The notes: generated by a model from the sequence alone, not told the origin. A DNA stretch of 64,000 nt from Salinimicrobium terrae DSM 17865 (GCF_000424665.1 NZ_AUKI01000023.1:93217-157216), one strand, 5' to 3'. Shown: positions 44,433-54,279, counted from the stretch's first letter. A program made the numbers and translations.

Positions 44433-46004
44433 TTATTTTGCAATATTTACCGCACGTGTTTCCCGTATCACAGTGATCTTCACCTGCCCCGGGTAAGTCA
44501 TATCTGTCTGGATCTTTTGAGAAATCTCAAAGGAGAGGTTAGCTGCTTTTTCATCGCTTACCTTTTCGCTTTCGACAATAACTCTTAATTCCCTACCCGC
44601 CTGTATGGCATAAGCTTTTTTCACACCTCCAAACCCAAAGGCTATATCTTCAAGGTCTTTTAATCTCTGAATATAAGAATCCAGCACCTGTCTTCTCGCA
44701 CCAGGTCTTGCCCCGCTAATAGCATCACAAACCTGTACTATAGGTGACAATAAAGAGGTCATTTCTATTTCATCATGATGTGCTCCAATAGCGTTGCATA
44801 CTTCTGGTTTTTCCCCGTATTTTTCAGCCCATTGCATTCCCAGAATAGCGTGAGGAACTTCAGTTTCAGATTCGGGTACTTTTCCAATGTCATGTAATAA
44901 TCCTGCTCGTTTGGCAAGTTTTGCATTTAATCCCAATTCTGCAGCCATAACTCCACAGAGTTTTGCTACTTCCCTTGAATGCTGCAAAAGGTTCTGACCA
45001 TAAGATGAACGGTATTTCATACGGCCTACAGTCCTAATTAATTCAGGATGTAGTCCATGGATCCCAAGATCAATCACTGTTCTTTTTCCTACTTCGATAA
45101 TTTCTTCCTCAATTTGTTTCGTAGTTTTCTTCACTACTTCCTCAATACGAGCCGGATGGATTCTTCCGTCGGTTACAAGTTTGTGAAGGGATAAACGTGC
45201 TACTTCTCTTCTTACTGAATCAAAACAGGAAAGAATAATAGCTTCAGGAGTATCATCCACAATGATCTCTACACCTGTAGCAGCTTCAATGGCTCTAATG
45301 TTTCTACCTTCCCTACCAATAATCCGACCTTTGACGTCATCGCTCTCAAGATTGAAAACAGAAACACAATTATCTATAGCTTCTTCTGTACCTATTCGCT
45401 GAATTGTATTAACAATTATCTTTTTTGCTTCCTGCTGTGCGGTAAGTTTTGCTTCTTCTATTGTATCCTGCACGAGGGACATTGCATCTGCTTTGGCTGT
45501 GTCTTTTAAAGATTCAATGAGTTGGGATTTCGCATCTTCGGCAGAAAGGCCGGAGATCACTTCAAGCTGTTGCACTTTACTGTTATGAAGTTTATCGACT
45601 TCCTCCTGTTTCTTTTCCAAAACTTCATTGCGGTGATTATAGTCTGTAATCTTTTCTTCCAGCTCCTTGTTTAAATTTTTATTCTTGGAAAGTTCGCTGG
45701 AAACCTGTGATTCTTTATCTCTTACTCTCTTCTCGGCATCTCCTATCTTTTTATCGCGGGAAAGAATGACCTTTTCATGTTCAGATTTCAGTTCAATAAA
45801 TTTTTCTTTAGCCTGCAGGATCTTGTCCTTTTTGATGCTTTCGGCTTCCTGTTTGGCTTCTTTTAGAATTCCTGCTGCCGATTTTTTAGCTCTCTGGATG
45901 ATCTTAGAGGCATTTTTCTTTTCAAGATATTTTGCCAAACCAAAACCAATTGCAAGCCCCAGGACAAGGGAAATAATAATAAGCGCTATAGTTAGTGTAT
46001 CCAT
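44433..46004 (-). CDS. rny: Ribonuclease Y
   Basis: RNase Y is a membrane-anchored endoribonuclease that starts mRNA decay. The 523-residue protein has one N-terminal transmembrane helix (about 5-22), a long coiled coil (about 25-190), a KH domain (about 210-275, [19 protein letters not shown]) and an HD domain with LLHDIGK near residue 366. It is downstream of zapA and a 6S RNA gene on the same strand. E. coli has no RNase Y and uses RNase E. Confidence 0.96.
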   Translation of the reverse strand: MDTLTIALIIISLVLGLAIGFGLAKYLEKKNASKIIQRAKKSAAGILKEAKQEAESIKKDKILQAKEKFIELKSEHEKVILSRDKKIGDAEKRVRDKESQVSSELSKNKNLNKELEEKITDYNHRNEVLEKKQEEVDKLHNSKVQQLEVISGLSAEDAKSQLIESLKDTAKADAMSLVQDTIEEAKLTAQQEAKKIIVNTIQRIGTEEAIDNCVSVFNLESDDVKGRIIGREGRNIRAIEAATGVEIIVDDTPEAIILSCFDSVRREVARLSLHKLVTDGRIHPARIEEVVKKTTKQIEEEIIEVGKRTVIDLGIHGLHPELIRTVGRMKYRSSYGQNLLQHSREVAKLCGVMAAELGLNAKLAKRAGLLHDIGKVPESETEVPHAILGMQWAEKYGEKPEVCNAIGAHHDEIEMTSLLSPIVQVCDAISGARPGARRQVLDSYIQRLKDLEDIAFGFGGVKKAYAIQAGRELRVIVESEKVSDEKAANLSFEISQKIQTDMTYPGQVKITVIRETRAVNIAK

Positions 46005-46021
46005 TAGTTAGTTTTTATGTA

Positions 46022-46190
46022 TAAAAAAAGCCTGTACTAGTTGTTGATTTGTATAAACTCTCTAAATCACGTTTAGGGCTAACAAGCTGATCAAGGATCC
46101 GCTCAAAGGCGGCTTGCTTTTACAACTTAAACTCACCCTCTTTAAAGAATTGGTGTTGAGTTTATCAAAATAAATTAACTAATACAGGCA
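46022..46190 (-). ncRNA. ssrS: 6S RNA (Flavobacteria-type)
   Basis: On the minus strand GCCTGTATTAGTT (from 46177-46189) pairs with AACTAGTACAGGC (from 46030-46042), giving a 13-bp closing stem with one G-U pair. The RNA is about 165 nt and ends in a run of T residues after the stem. Inside are paired arms around a large open region, as expected of 6S RNA, which binds and inhibits the housekeeping RNA polymerase. It lies just downstream of zapA, as in proteobacteria. The call rests on stem, size, terminator and location. The exact 5' and 3' ends are estimates. Confidence 0.8.
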
Positions 46191-46220
46191 GTAACCTTTA
46201 TTTTCTAATTCAAAGAACAG

Positions 46221-46511
46221 TTAAACCAAATGCTTATCAAGCAGATCATTGAGCGCCTTCAATTTATCTTCAGCTAAAACTACTTCGCTGCTGCGATCAA
46301 TTGTATTTTGCTCGGTTTGGGCCGCAAATTGTAAGGCACACATGGCCAGAACATCCTGCTTATCCCTAACGGCATAACTCTGTTCAAATTGCTTAATCAT
46401 GAACTCAATCTTTTTTGCAGCCCTACGTAAACCCTCTTCCTGTTCAGGAAGAATGGTCATGGGATAAACCCTGTCTGCAATTGAGATCTTTATTTTAAGC
46501 TGATTCGGCAT
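46221..46511 (-). CDS. zapA: Cell division protein ZapA
   Basis: ZapA bundles FtsZ filaments at the division ring. The 96-residue protein has the N-terminal beta motif LKIKISIADRVYPMTILPEQEEGLRRAAKKI and a C-terminal coiled-coil helix (AVRDKQDVLAMCALQFAAQTEQ). The length is typical. It is followed by the 6S RNA and preceded 12 nt upstream by a coiled-coil gene that could be a functional partner. Confidence 0.93.
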   Translation of the reverse strand: MPNQLKIKISIADRVYPMTILPEQEEGLRRAAKKIEFMIKQFEQSYAVRDKQDVLAMCALQFAAQTEQNTIDRSSEVVLAEDKLKALNDLLDKHLV

Positions 46512-46523
46512 TTTTTTATTCTT

Positions 46524-46814
46524 CTATTCAGAGAGGTGAACAATACATTGGTCAATTTCCCTGATCAAGCTGTTTATTTTAAGCTTGGTTTCTTTCTTAT
46601 AATCATTACTGCCAAGCAAGGCATTGGCGGCTTTAAGAGTTTGCACCCGATTTTCAGAGGCTTCCAGACCTGCCTGCAATTCCTGCTTTTCGGCCCTTAA
46701 GGAGGTTAATTCCTCCTGAAGGCTTTGTTGTCTCTGCTCCAGTTTTTTGTAATTCTGAAGCAACTTCTCAATCCTACCTTCAAGATTATCAACTATTTCT
46801 GTTAAATCGTTCAT
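46524..46814 (-). CDS. Coiled-coil protein upstream of zapA (possible ZapB-like partner)
   Basis: The 96-residue protein is almost entirely predicted coiled coil (about 5-65, heptads of Leu with Glu/Gln/Lys, e.g. NLEGRIEKLLQNYKKLEQRQ) with a short C-terminal helical tail. It resembles the short coiled-coil proteins that work with ZapA, but sequence identity with ZapB cannot be assessed. It is co-transcribed with zapA (12-nt gap), which suggests a shared role in division. Confidence 0.75.
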   Translation of the reverse strand: MNDLTEIVDNLEGRIEKLLQNYKKLEQRQQSLQEELTSLRAEKQELQAGLEASENRVQTLKAANALLGSNDYKKETKLKINSLIREIDQCIVHLSE

Positions 46815-46997
46815 TAAAGCTAAACCTGCTGCTTACCCTCACAAAGTTAATATACCTGCCGAAATATCCCAATATTTTGAACTCTATTTTGGATTAGCAT
46901 TTAAAATAATTTTAACCTCCTCAGAAATAAGGGTTTAATTTTTGACGTTCGTTTGGTATCTTTAACCCGCTATTAAAAAGTAAAATTAAAAATCTTC

Positions 46998-48689
46998 ATG
47001 AAAAGGATCTTTGCCCCTCTTCTATTCTTATTCAGCTTTACAGTAATTGCTCAGGCCCCAAATGTACCTACAGAATATTTTGATGATCCATTGCAAGTAC
47101 CCCTGGCCCTGTCCGGTACTTTTGGTGAACTACGGTCCAATCACTTTCACAGCGGACTTGATATTAAAACCCAGCAACGGGAAGGTCTTCCTGTTTATGC
47201 TTCTGCGGAAGGTTTTGTGAGCCGTATCAATGTTGCGCACTATGGCTACGGGAAGGCTATATACATTCAGCATCCCAATGGTTACACTACTGTCTACGGA
47301 CACCTGAAGAATTTTTCACCCAAAATTGAAGAATACATTAAGAAACTTCAGTATCAAAAGGAAAGTTATGAGGTCCAGGTCTATCCGGAAGCTTCAGAAT
47401 TACCTGTAGAAAGGAGGGAATTAATTGCTAATAGCGGAAATACAGGGGGAAGCGGCGGCCCTCATCTCCATTATGAGATAAGAGATGGAGAACAGCGACC
47501 TATGAATCCTCTTATGTTTGGAATCGAGTTAGAAGATACGAGGGCTCCCATTGTTTCGGGGGTATTTGTCTATCCTAAAGGAGAAAATGCACATGTAAAT
47601 GGTTCCGCGCAAAGACAGAAGCTAAGGTTAATTCCGCAGCAGGATGGGTCATTTAGAGCAGAAAAAATTGACGCCTGTGGCGAAATTGGCTTCGGTATTA
47701 ATGCTGTTGACCAACTAAATGCCGCTCCAAATCATAATGGGGTCTATAGAATTGAGACCAGCGCAAATGGAGAAAAGCTTTTCCAGGCAAATTTTGAAAT
47801 ATTTTCTTTTAGTGAAACCAGACATCTTAACCAGTTAATTGATTACGACTACTACGCCCGAAATAACAGCCGCATTCAAAAGCTTTTTGTTGAGCCTTCA
47901 AACCCGCTAAGCATCTACAGCGATGTGAGCAATCAAGGCCTACTTAACGTGAAGGACAGTCTTTCCTACAACTACACAATTCGCGTTTCAGATTTCTCCG
48001 GAAATGAACGAATTGTAACTATTCCTATTGAAGGAAAGCATCAAAATGACATTAAAGAAGATCCTTCTGAAATTACCGACTTCTATGTGCCGGCAAATGC
48101 TGGAGCACAGTTTGAAGGTAATGGTATTGATGTATATATTCCAAAGAACAGCCTCTATCAGGATGCTTCCCTGGATATTTCCTTTGAAGATGAAAAAGTG
48201 ATCCTTCATGAGGATGTTATTCCCATTCACACCAATATTACTATAGGTTTCGACCTTAGCAAGTACCAGCCGGAAGACCGGGAACAAATGTTCATTGCGA
48301 GACTCAACAAATGGGGAAATCCCAATTATTCCACTACCACCAAAGATGGGGAAAGATTTACAACCAAAACCCGCAACTTTGGCACCTATACTCTTGGTAG
48401 GGACACTCAGGCCCCGCGGGTAGTGCCGGTAAATTTCAAAGATGGCCAGTGGATCTCGGGAAATAAAAATCTAAAAGTGAAAATTTCTGATGATCTTTCG
48501 GGAATAAAGAGTTACCGGGCCACAGTCAATGGTAAGTTCATTCTTATGGAATATGAATACAAACAGAATTTGCTGACCCACGACTTTGCAGATGGCGTAG
48601 TAACAGATACCGAAAACCAATTGAAGATTGAGGTAATAGATAATGTAGGAAATACTACTATATTTGAAAGTACCTTCTTTAGAAAATAG
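46998..48689 (+). CDS. M23 family metallopeptidase (LytM domain), secreted
   Basis: The 563-residue protein has a signal peptide (MKRIFAPLLFLFSFTVIAQA) and an M23/LytM peptidase domain near the N-terminus. Its zinc-binding motifs are HFHSGLDIKT (about 50-60) and HLHYEIRDG (about 156-164), with HPNGYTTVYGHLKNF between. A large beta-rich C-terminal region follows. LytM peptidases cleave peptidoglycan crosslinks or activate amidases. The active-site histidines and aspartate are present, so it is probably enzymatic. It lies 9 nt before the TonB-dependent receptor gene. Confidence 0.92.
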   Translation: MKRIFAPLLFLFSFTVIAQAPNVPTEYFDDPLQVPLALSGTFGELRSNHFHSGLDIKTQQREGLPVYASAEGFVSRINVAHYGYGKAIYIQHPNGYTTVYGHLKNFSPKIEEYIKKLQYQKESYEVQVYPEASELPVERRELIANSGNTGGSGGPHLHYEIRDGEQRPMNPLMFGIELEDTRAPIVSGVFVYPKGENAHVNGSAQRQKLRLIPQQDGSFRAEKIDACGEIGFGINAVDQLNAAPNHNGVYRIETSANGEKLFQANFEIFSFSETRHLNQLIDYDYYARNNSRIQKLFVEPSNPLSIYSDVSNQGLLNVKDSLSYNYTIRVSDFSGNERIVTIPIEGKHQNDIKEDPSEITDFYVPANAGAQFEGNGIDVYIPKNSLYQDASLDISFEDEKVILHEDVIPIHTNITIGFDLSKYQPEDREQMFIARLNKWGNPNYSTTTKDGERFTTKTRNFGTYTLGRDTQAPRVVPVNFKDGQWISGNKNLKVKISDDLSGIKSYRATVNGKFILMEYEYKQNLLTHDFADGVVTDTENQLKIEVIDNVGNTTIFESTFFRK

Positions 48690-48697
48690 ATCTTCAT

Positions 48698-51151
48698 TTG
48701 AGAGAATTCTTTGCTTTCCTACTGTGCTGCCTGCTTTTTTCGAATAGCTTATGGTCGCAAACAGCAGTAGTACAGGGAATTATTCTCGACGAAAACTTAC
48801 ATCCCGTTTCGGGTGCCAGTATTTCCTTGGAGGATAGAGGGACCTCAAGCAATGAAAACGGTTTCTATAATTGGGTAGTCCCTGCCGACCGGGAAATTCA
48901 GCTAACGGTTACACATATTGGTTTCAAAAATGTCACTTTTAAGGCTTTTCTAAGTCGGGATGAAGTTCTTGAATTCAATCCGGTACTAAGCAGCAGGATT
49001 GAGCAGATAGGAGAAGTAGTTCTTCAGCCGGAAAAGAGAGAAAGATTTCGTGGGATCACTGCTATAGACCCGGAAGATATTCGCAATCTTCCCGGAGCCA
49101 ATGCCGGGGTAGAGAACTTGCTCAAAACCCTTCCCGGAGTAAGTTCCAACAATGAATTAAGCACTCAATACTCCGTTCGCGGCGGAAATTACGACGAAAA
49201 TCTGGTGTACGTAAACGGGATAGAAGTTTACAGACCATTTCTCATTCGTTCCGGGCAACAGGAAGGATTGAGCTTTGTCAACCCCGACCTTATTCGTAAT
49301 GTATATTTCTCGGCAGGAGGCTTCCAGGCAAAGTACGGCGACAAGCTGTCCTCGGTTTTAGATATAACTTATCGGCGGCCTGTTGATTTTCAAGCTTCTC
49401 TCGATGCCAGTTTCCTGGGAATAAATCTTGCTGCGGAAGGAGTCTCGAAAAATAGAAAATTTAGTGCCCTTGGTGGAATCAGGTATCGCGATAACAGTCT
49501 TTTAGTAGATGCAAGGGAAACCGAAACCAACTTTGAACCTCTTTTTGCCGATGCTCAGGTAAATTTGATCTATCGCTTTAGTTCCGGATTCGAAATGAGT
49601 TTTTTAGGTAACGCTTCTTTAAATGATTACAGCTATCAACCTTTAACCCGACAGACCAATTTTGGCACTCTGCAGGATCCCCGAGCTCTTGTTGTACACT
49701 ACACCGGGAGGGAAGAAGATGTATATAAAACCTTTTTTGGAGCAGTAAAAGGCTCTTACAGGATAAATAAAAACTTCACTGCGCACCTTACCGCTTCTGC
49801 TTATAATACACAGGAAAAGGAATACTATGATATTATTGCGCAATACCTTCTTGGGAAAGTTAACGCGAATTTTACCGGAAAAGATTTCGGAAAAGTAGAG
49901 TTTTCAGAAGGTGTGGGAGCTCATTTGACCCATGCCCGAAACAAATTGGATGCTCTTATTTTTAATTTAGAACACACTGGTAATCTGAATATTGAGGGCC
50001 ATAACTTCAATTATGGCATAAAATATACTCACGAAGACGTTCGCGACAGGATAAGAGAATATGAAATTGTGGATTCTGCAGGGTTTTCCCTTCGCCCTCC
50101 CCTCCCCGATTTTAAGAATAATCAGCCATACGTACCTTATGAAGCTCCTCTCAAGCCATTTACGTCCATTAGAGGTTTTAATAACATACAAATTGACCGG
50201 GTTCAGGCTTACCTGCAGTGGAGCCGCCGCATTGACATTAATGATCACGAGTTTTGGTTCAATGCCGGGGCAAGAACGCATACCTGGTTTGTTTCTTCAG
50301 AAGATGAAACAGCTGGTGCACAAATTGTTTTTAGTCCCCGGGGACAGCTTGCCTTAAAACCGGCATGGAAAGTTGATATGCTCTTCCGGCTAGCAGGAGG
50401 TGTTTATCACCAGCCTCCGTTTTATCGGGAACTCCGCAGCTATTCCGGTACCCTGAATCCTGAGGTAGAAGCGCAACGAGCGTTGCATTTAGGATTAGGA
50501 AATGACTATAGTTTTGAGATCTATGAACGGCCGTTCAGGCTTACTTCTGAAGTTTACTACAAGGATCTGGAAAACGTTAATCCATACACTCTTGAAAACG
50601 TGAGGATACGCTATGCAGCAAATAATAATGCTGAAGCCTTTGCTTACGGTTTGGATCTTAGACTTAACGGAGAATTTGTCCCCGGCACGGAAAGCTGGCT
50701 CAGCTTCGGATATTTAAAAACGGAGGAGAATATTAATGGGAAAGGTTTTATTGCCCGGCCTACAGATCAAAGGTTGAAGTTTGGACTGTTATTCCAGGAC
50801 TACGTTCCCACAATACCCCGTCTAAAGATGTATCTCAATATGGTCTACAACACGGAACTCCCAGGTGGATCGCCGGCTTATGCCGACCCCTACCTATACC
50901 AATCCCGCTTACCCGATTACAAGCGGGCCGACCTTGGACTTTTTTATCTTCTCAAAAATGGCAATTCCGAAGAAGATTTTTTCAGAGGTTTTAAAGAAGT
51001 TTCTGTAGGCATAGAGATCTTCAACATTTTTAACACCCAAAATTCAATTACCAATACTTTCGTGCGGGATGTTTATACCAAAACACAATACGCGGTTCCC
51101 AATTACCTCACCCCGCGGATCTATAACATTAGAGTTGGATTTAAACTGTAG
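48698..51151 (+). CDS. TonB-dependent receptor with carboxypeptidase-like N-terminal domain
   Basis: The 817-residue protein starts at a TTG codon (48698-48700), because no ATG or GTG precedes the signal peptide in frame (MREFFAFLLCCLLFSNSLWSQ with TTG read as Met). A carboxypeptidase-D regulatory-like domain (about 25-105) is followed by a plug domain (about 115-225, NLPGANAGVENLLKTLPGVSS and TQYSVRGGNYDENLVYVNG) and a beta barrel to the C-terminus. The ligand is unknown. There is no SusD-type partner nearby, so it is not a classical polysaccharide-utilisation locus. Confidence 0.92.
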   Translation: MREFFAFLLCCLLFSNSLWSQTAVVQGIILDENLHPVSGASISLEDRGTSSNENGFYNWVVPADREIQLTVTHIGFKNVTFKAFLSRDEVLEFNPVLSSRIEQIGEVVLQPEKRERFRGITAIDPEDIRNLPGANAGVENLLKTLPGVSSNNELSTQYSVRGGNYDENLVYVNGIEVYRPFLIRSGQQEGLSFVNPDLIRNVYFSAGGFQAKYGDKLSSVLDITYRRPVDFQASLDASFLGINLAAEGVSKNRKFSALGGIRYRDNSLLVDARETETNFEPLFADAQVNLIYRFSSGFEMSFLGNASLNDYSYQPLTRQTNFGTLQDPRALVVHYTGREEDVYKTFFGAVKGSYRINKNFTAHLTASAYNTQEKEYYDIIAQYLLGKVNANFTGKDFGKVEFSEGVGAHLTHARNKLDALIFNLEHTGNLNIEGHNFNYGIKYTHEDVRDRIREYEIVDSAGFSLRPPLPDFKNNQPYVPYEAPLKPFTSIRGFNNIQIDRVQAYLQWSRRIDINDHEFWFNAGARTHTWFVSSEDETAGAQIVFSPRGQLALKPAWKVDMLFRLAGGVYHQPPFYRELRSYSGTLNPEVEAQRALHLGLGNDYSFEIYERPFRLTSEVYYKDLENVNPYTLENVRIRYAANNNAEAFAYGLDLRLNGEFVPGTESWLSFGYLKTEENINGKGFIARPTDQRLKFGLLFQDYVPTIPRLKMYLNMVYNTELPGGSPAYADPYLYQSRLPDYKRADLGLFYLLKNGNSEEDFFRGFKEVSVGIEIFNIFNTQNSITNTFVRDVYTKTQYAVPNYLTPRIYNIRVGFKL

Positions 51152-51263
51152 AACCCTAACCGGAGGAAATTTCAGGAAGACTGGTAATTTTATTTCATCC
51201 AGAAAGTAAAGATTTTTCTGAACATTGACTGCTTACCAATTCTGGGTACAGTCTACTTAAAAT

Positions 51264-52412
51264 CTATTTCTCAATAAACTCCTTCAGGACTTTTACCACA
51301 TATTCTACTTCTTCTTTTGTATTGTATCTCGAAAAAGAAAACCTCAAAGAAGGCTTTTTTAGATCATCTTCCGGAAGAAAGGCACTAAGCACGTGGGAAC
51401 CCTGATCGCTTCCGCTTTGGCAGGCACTGCCTTTTGAACATGCGATGCCGTGAAGATCAAGCTGAAACAACAACATCAGAGCTTTCTCCTGTGACATAGG
51501 CAGGCACACATTAATAAGGGTATATGTGCTGTTTTCAAAATCATCGCACTGGCCATTAAATTTTGCTTCAGGAACCTCTTTTTTTAAGAGGTCTGTAAAA
51601 TGCCTTTTTAGAGAGGTGATATAATTTCTTTCCTCTTCAAGATTTTCGTAGGATAGTTTCAGTGCTTCCTCTAAACCTACAATATTATGAACAGCTTCTG
51701 TCCCTGCACGAAATCCCCGCTCCTGCTCACCACCAAAAATAAGGGGTTGCAATCCGCTGTTCTTCCTTATATAAGCAAATCCAACACCTTTAGGACCGTG
51801 AAATTTATGAGCACTTACAGCTGTAAAATCAACCTTAACCTGGGAAAGATCAATTTCATAATGACCAATTGATTGTACCGTATCCGAATGAAAAAGGGCA
51901 TCGTGTGATTTACATAACTCCCCTGTTTTCTTTATATCAAGAAGATTTCCCACCTCGTTGTTAACATGCATCAGGCTAACCAGGGTCTTCTCTCCGGAAG
52001 CATCCAGCAATTCTTCAAGATGCTGCAAATCTACTCTTCCGCAGTCATCGAGATTTACATAAAGAATTTCAGTTCCAAAGACCTCATGCAGTTTATTCAA
52101 GGTGTATAATACCGCATGATGTTCAATTTTTGATGTAATTATCCGCTTCACTTTAAGATCCCTTACAGCCGAATTCAAAATGAGATTATCGGCTTCTGTA
52201 CCGCCAGAGGTGAAAATGATTTCTGAAGCTGCCACGTTAAGAATCTTCGCCACGGTTTTGCGGGCCTGTTCCACAAGTGTTTTGGCACTGCGACCATATG
52301 CATGGGTGGAAGAAGGATTTCCGTAAACCTCGCGCATCACCTGGGCCATACGGTCAACCACTTCCTCGCGAATTTGCGTGGTTGCGGCGTTATCAAAATA
52401 GACTTTTTTCAT
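51264..52412 (-). CDS. Cysteine desulfurase (NifS/IscS-like)
   Basis: This PLP enzyme supplies sulfur for Fe-S clusters and thiolated tRNA. The 382-residue protein has MKKVYFDNAATT at the start, the PLP lysine in SAHKFHGPKGVGF and a catalytic-loop Cys in CSKGSACQSGSDQGSH. It is a group I (NifS/IscS) type. No iscU or suf genes are adjacent. The start is placed at ATG 52410-52412; an upstream TTG would add three residues only. Confidence 0.9.
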   Translation of the reverse strand: MKKVYFDNAATTQIREEVVDRMAQVMREVYGNPSSTHAYGRSAKTLVEQARKTVAKILNVAASEIIFTSGGTEADNLILNSAVRDLKVKRIITSKIEHHAVLYTLNKLHEVFGTEILYVNLDDCGRVDLQHLEELLDASGEKTLVSLMHVNNEVGNLLDIKKTGELCKSHDALFHSDTVQSIGHYEIDLSQVKVDFTAVSAHKFHGPKGVGFAYIRKNSGLQPLIFGGEQERGFRAGTEAVHNIVGLEEALKLSYENLEEERNYITSLKRHFTDLLKKEVPEAKFNGQCDDFENSTYTLINVCLPMSQEKALMLLFQLDLHGIACSKGSACQSGSDQGSHVLSAFLPEDDLKKPSLRFSFSRYNTKEEVEYVVKVLKEFIEK

Positions 52413-52476
52413 GGTCAACAAAAATAACAGATTTAAAATAATTTAAGCTTGTCTCGGTTAAATTATATATTACTTT

Positions 52477-52484
52477 TAATTTTG
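52477..52484 (+). promoter_or_regulatory. TAnnTTTG element for the TSP3 lipoprotein gene
   Basis: TAATTTTG matches the -7 consensus 15 nt before the ATG at 52500. The nearest TTG (52449-52451) is a little far. Confidence 0.45.
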
Positions 52485-52499
52485 CCGAAAACCCGTTTT

Positions 52500-53438
52500 A
52501 TGAAAAAGTTTGTTAGCCTTATTTTTGCAGCTTCCCTGCTGCTTTCATGTGATGACGGGGATATTATTGTGACCGATTTCAATTTTGAAGATCCTCAACT
52601 TAACTGGTGCGGGGATACCCAATCCCAGGTTCTTTATAAAATCAACAATACAGGTGTAAATGAAGCAATTGCTTTTAGGTTTGATCTCAATACTCCTACC
52701 TTACAGTTCCTTTTGGAAGAAGAAGGCAGAAAGGTTATTCCACTTAACGGGACAACCAATCAGGTTATTTACCGGGTTTTTGACGGGGAAGTAGATCGCA
52801 GTTATTTTTGCAATGAGATCCCGCCGGTTTCCCCTCAGGTTATTGAAGAATTCCGAAGCACCACCGGAGGTGAAGTGGTGATCGTGTCCACCGTGGCAAA
52901 TGCGACGGATCATGACGGGGATGGAGTTCCCTCAATAGAAGAAGGTATGGCCGAATTGAGAGACACGGACGGCGATGGAATTCCAGACTATTTAGATATT
53001 GATGATGATGGAGATAACGTTCTTACCCGGGTTGAAATAGAAGTAGAAGCCGAAAATACTGTAAATACCTATCCTGACTCAGACAACGACGGGATACCCA
53101 ATTACTTAGATGCCGATGATGACAATGACGGAGTGCCTACCCGAAATGAAGACTGGAATCTTAACCTAAATCCTACAGATGACCAGAATGCAGAAGGTAT
53201 ACCTCACTATTTAAATCCTGAAATTACCGATTCTTTTGAGGTGGAAGGAGTTAGAGAAAATGAAATCTCCAGAAGCTTTAGATATCTGGTAACCATTAAT
53301 AATCTTACGCTTGTTAACCAGGGAGGAGATGGAGAACAAATTCGTCTACAGGATTATGAATTGGGAGTGATCACCTCCCCTAATCAAACCATCACTCTTG
53401 AACCAACAAATAGTGATGATAACGAGGAAGAAGATTAG
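52500..53438 (+). CDS. Lipoprotein with thrombospondin type 3-like calcium repeats
   Basis: The 312-residue protein has a lipobox (LLLSC, Cys17) and a central region with at least three Asp-rich repeats of the type [18 protein letters not shown] (about 135-205), typical of calcium-binding thrombospondin type 3 motifs. The C-terminus is acidic (NEEED). It should be tethered to a membrane and bind Ca2+, and function is otherwise unknown. The upstream in-frame ATG at 52449 is before the -7 element. It converges with the Smr gene with a 4-nt overlap. Confidence 0.8.
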   Translation: MKKFVSLIFAASLLLSCDDGDIIVTDFNFEDPQLNWCGDTQSQVLYKINNTGVNEAIAFRFDLNTPTLQFLLEEEGRKVIPLNGTTNQVIYRVFDGEVDRSYFCNEIPPVSPQVIEEFRSTTGGEVVIVSTVANATDHDGDGVPSIEEGMAELRDTDGDGIPDYLDIDDDGDNVLTRVEIEVEAENTVNTYPDSDNDGIPNYLDADDDNDGVPTRNEDWNLNLNPTDDQNAEGIPHYLNPEITDSFEVEGVRENEISRSFRYLVTINNLTLVNQGGDGEQIRLQDYELGVITSPNQTITLEPTNSDDNEEED

Positions 53439-53983
53439 TAATTTTGAAAAATATAGACCTCGGTAGCACCCAGACCATACTTTTGATAATTGGCATCATA
53501 AAATTTAAGGTTTTCATACCTGTTGAAGAGGGTCTCTAATTCAGCTTTTAAAACTCCTTCTCCCACACCATGAATAAAAACCACTTTCTGGATACGTTTG
53601 CTCATGGCAAATTCAAGCTGTCTTTTAGCAGTATCCATTTGGATATTTAGGATCTCGTAATTGGAGAGCCCCCCGGTTTTTGGCACAAGTTTGCCAATGT
53701 GTAAATCAACTTCCATGGGAGGTTGAGTACGCTCCTTGGGTTTCACTCTGGAAGATTTTCTCTTTTTGGAATTTTCTTTTTCCCTAATGACTTCGGAAAT
53801 ACTATCTACCTCGGGCGGCAGGATATCGGGGAGGGAAGGTCCGGCTTTCACCAATTCGTCGGCATTAAATGACATTAAAAATCCTTCAGAAGTTTCGATC
53901 GCCACCTCAGAACCATTGATCGAAAGAACCTTCCCTTCCAGGTCTTCATCAAGAACAGCCACTTTATCTCCCGGTTTGAACAT
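53435..53983 (-). CDS. Smr-domain protein (MutS2 C-terminal-like)
   Basis: The 182-residue protein has an N-terminal SH3-like/KOW-like segment ([18 protein letters not shown]), a basic hinge ([19 protein letters not shown]) and a C-terminal Smr domain with VDLHIGKLV and [15 protein letters not shown]. Smr domains are nucleases or nucleic-acid-binding modules. Whether it cuts DNA or RNA is unknown. It overlaps the convergent lipoprotein gene by 4 nt, and the small membrane protein gene lies 2 nt upstream. Confidence 0.85.
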   Translation of the reverse strand: MFKPGDKVAVLDEDLEGKVLSINGSEVAIETSEGFLMSFNADELVKAGPSLPDILPPEVDSISEVIREKENSKKRKSSRVKPKERTQPPMEVDLHIGKLVPKTGGLSNYEILNIQMDTAKRQLEFAMSKRIQKVVFIHGVGEGVLKAELETLFNRYENLKFYDANYQKYGLGATEVYIFQNY

Positions 53984-53985
53984 GA

Positions 53986-54204
53986 TTAAAATGAGTTATT
54001 ATTTTTTTCTTCTTCCTCTTTTTTATGATCATCTTTTGTCTCGACCCAGTAATTTGTAGCATTATAAAGGCCATACATCAACATCACAATACCCAGAATC
54101 AACATATATACATTTCTTTCCTCTCCTGAAATTTGAAAAATCAGGATTGCACCACCTACCAGTATAAGCATTGAATTTACGAATTGTGAAGAAGGCTTTT
54201 TCAT
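53986..54204 (-). CDS. Small membrane protein with two helices, unknown function
   Basis: The 72-residue protein has two hydrophobic helices (about 11-25 and 34-50) and a charged C-terminal tail (KDDHKKEEEEKNNNSF). It is co-transcribed with the Smr gene (2-nt gap). No family recognised. Confidence 0.6.
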   Translation of the reverse strand: MKKPSSQFVNSMLILVGGAILIFQISGEERNVYMLILGIVMLMYGLYNATNYWVETKDDHKKEEEEKNNNSF

Positions 54205-54279
54205 AATAATTTGTTTACCAGAAGGTTAAACTCAAAAAAGAGTGGTAACTTGATTACTTAAGCTACAAATTTCGGTAAA

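Noticed and set aside
44433..46004. Long coiled coil of rny as an SMC-like protein
   Set aside because: The KH and HD domains and single N-terminal helix identify RNase Y.
52905..53130. Asp-rich DNA repeats as a CRISPR or satellite
   Set aside because: They are codon-level repeats of a calcium-binding protein motif within an open frame.
53679..53696. TTGGCACAAGTTTGC as a sigma-54 promoter
   Set aside because: It lies inside the Smr coding region and the GG to GC distance is one base short.
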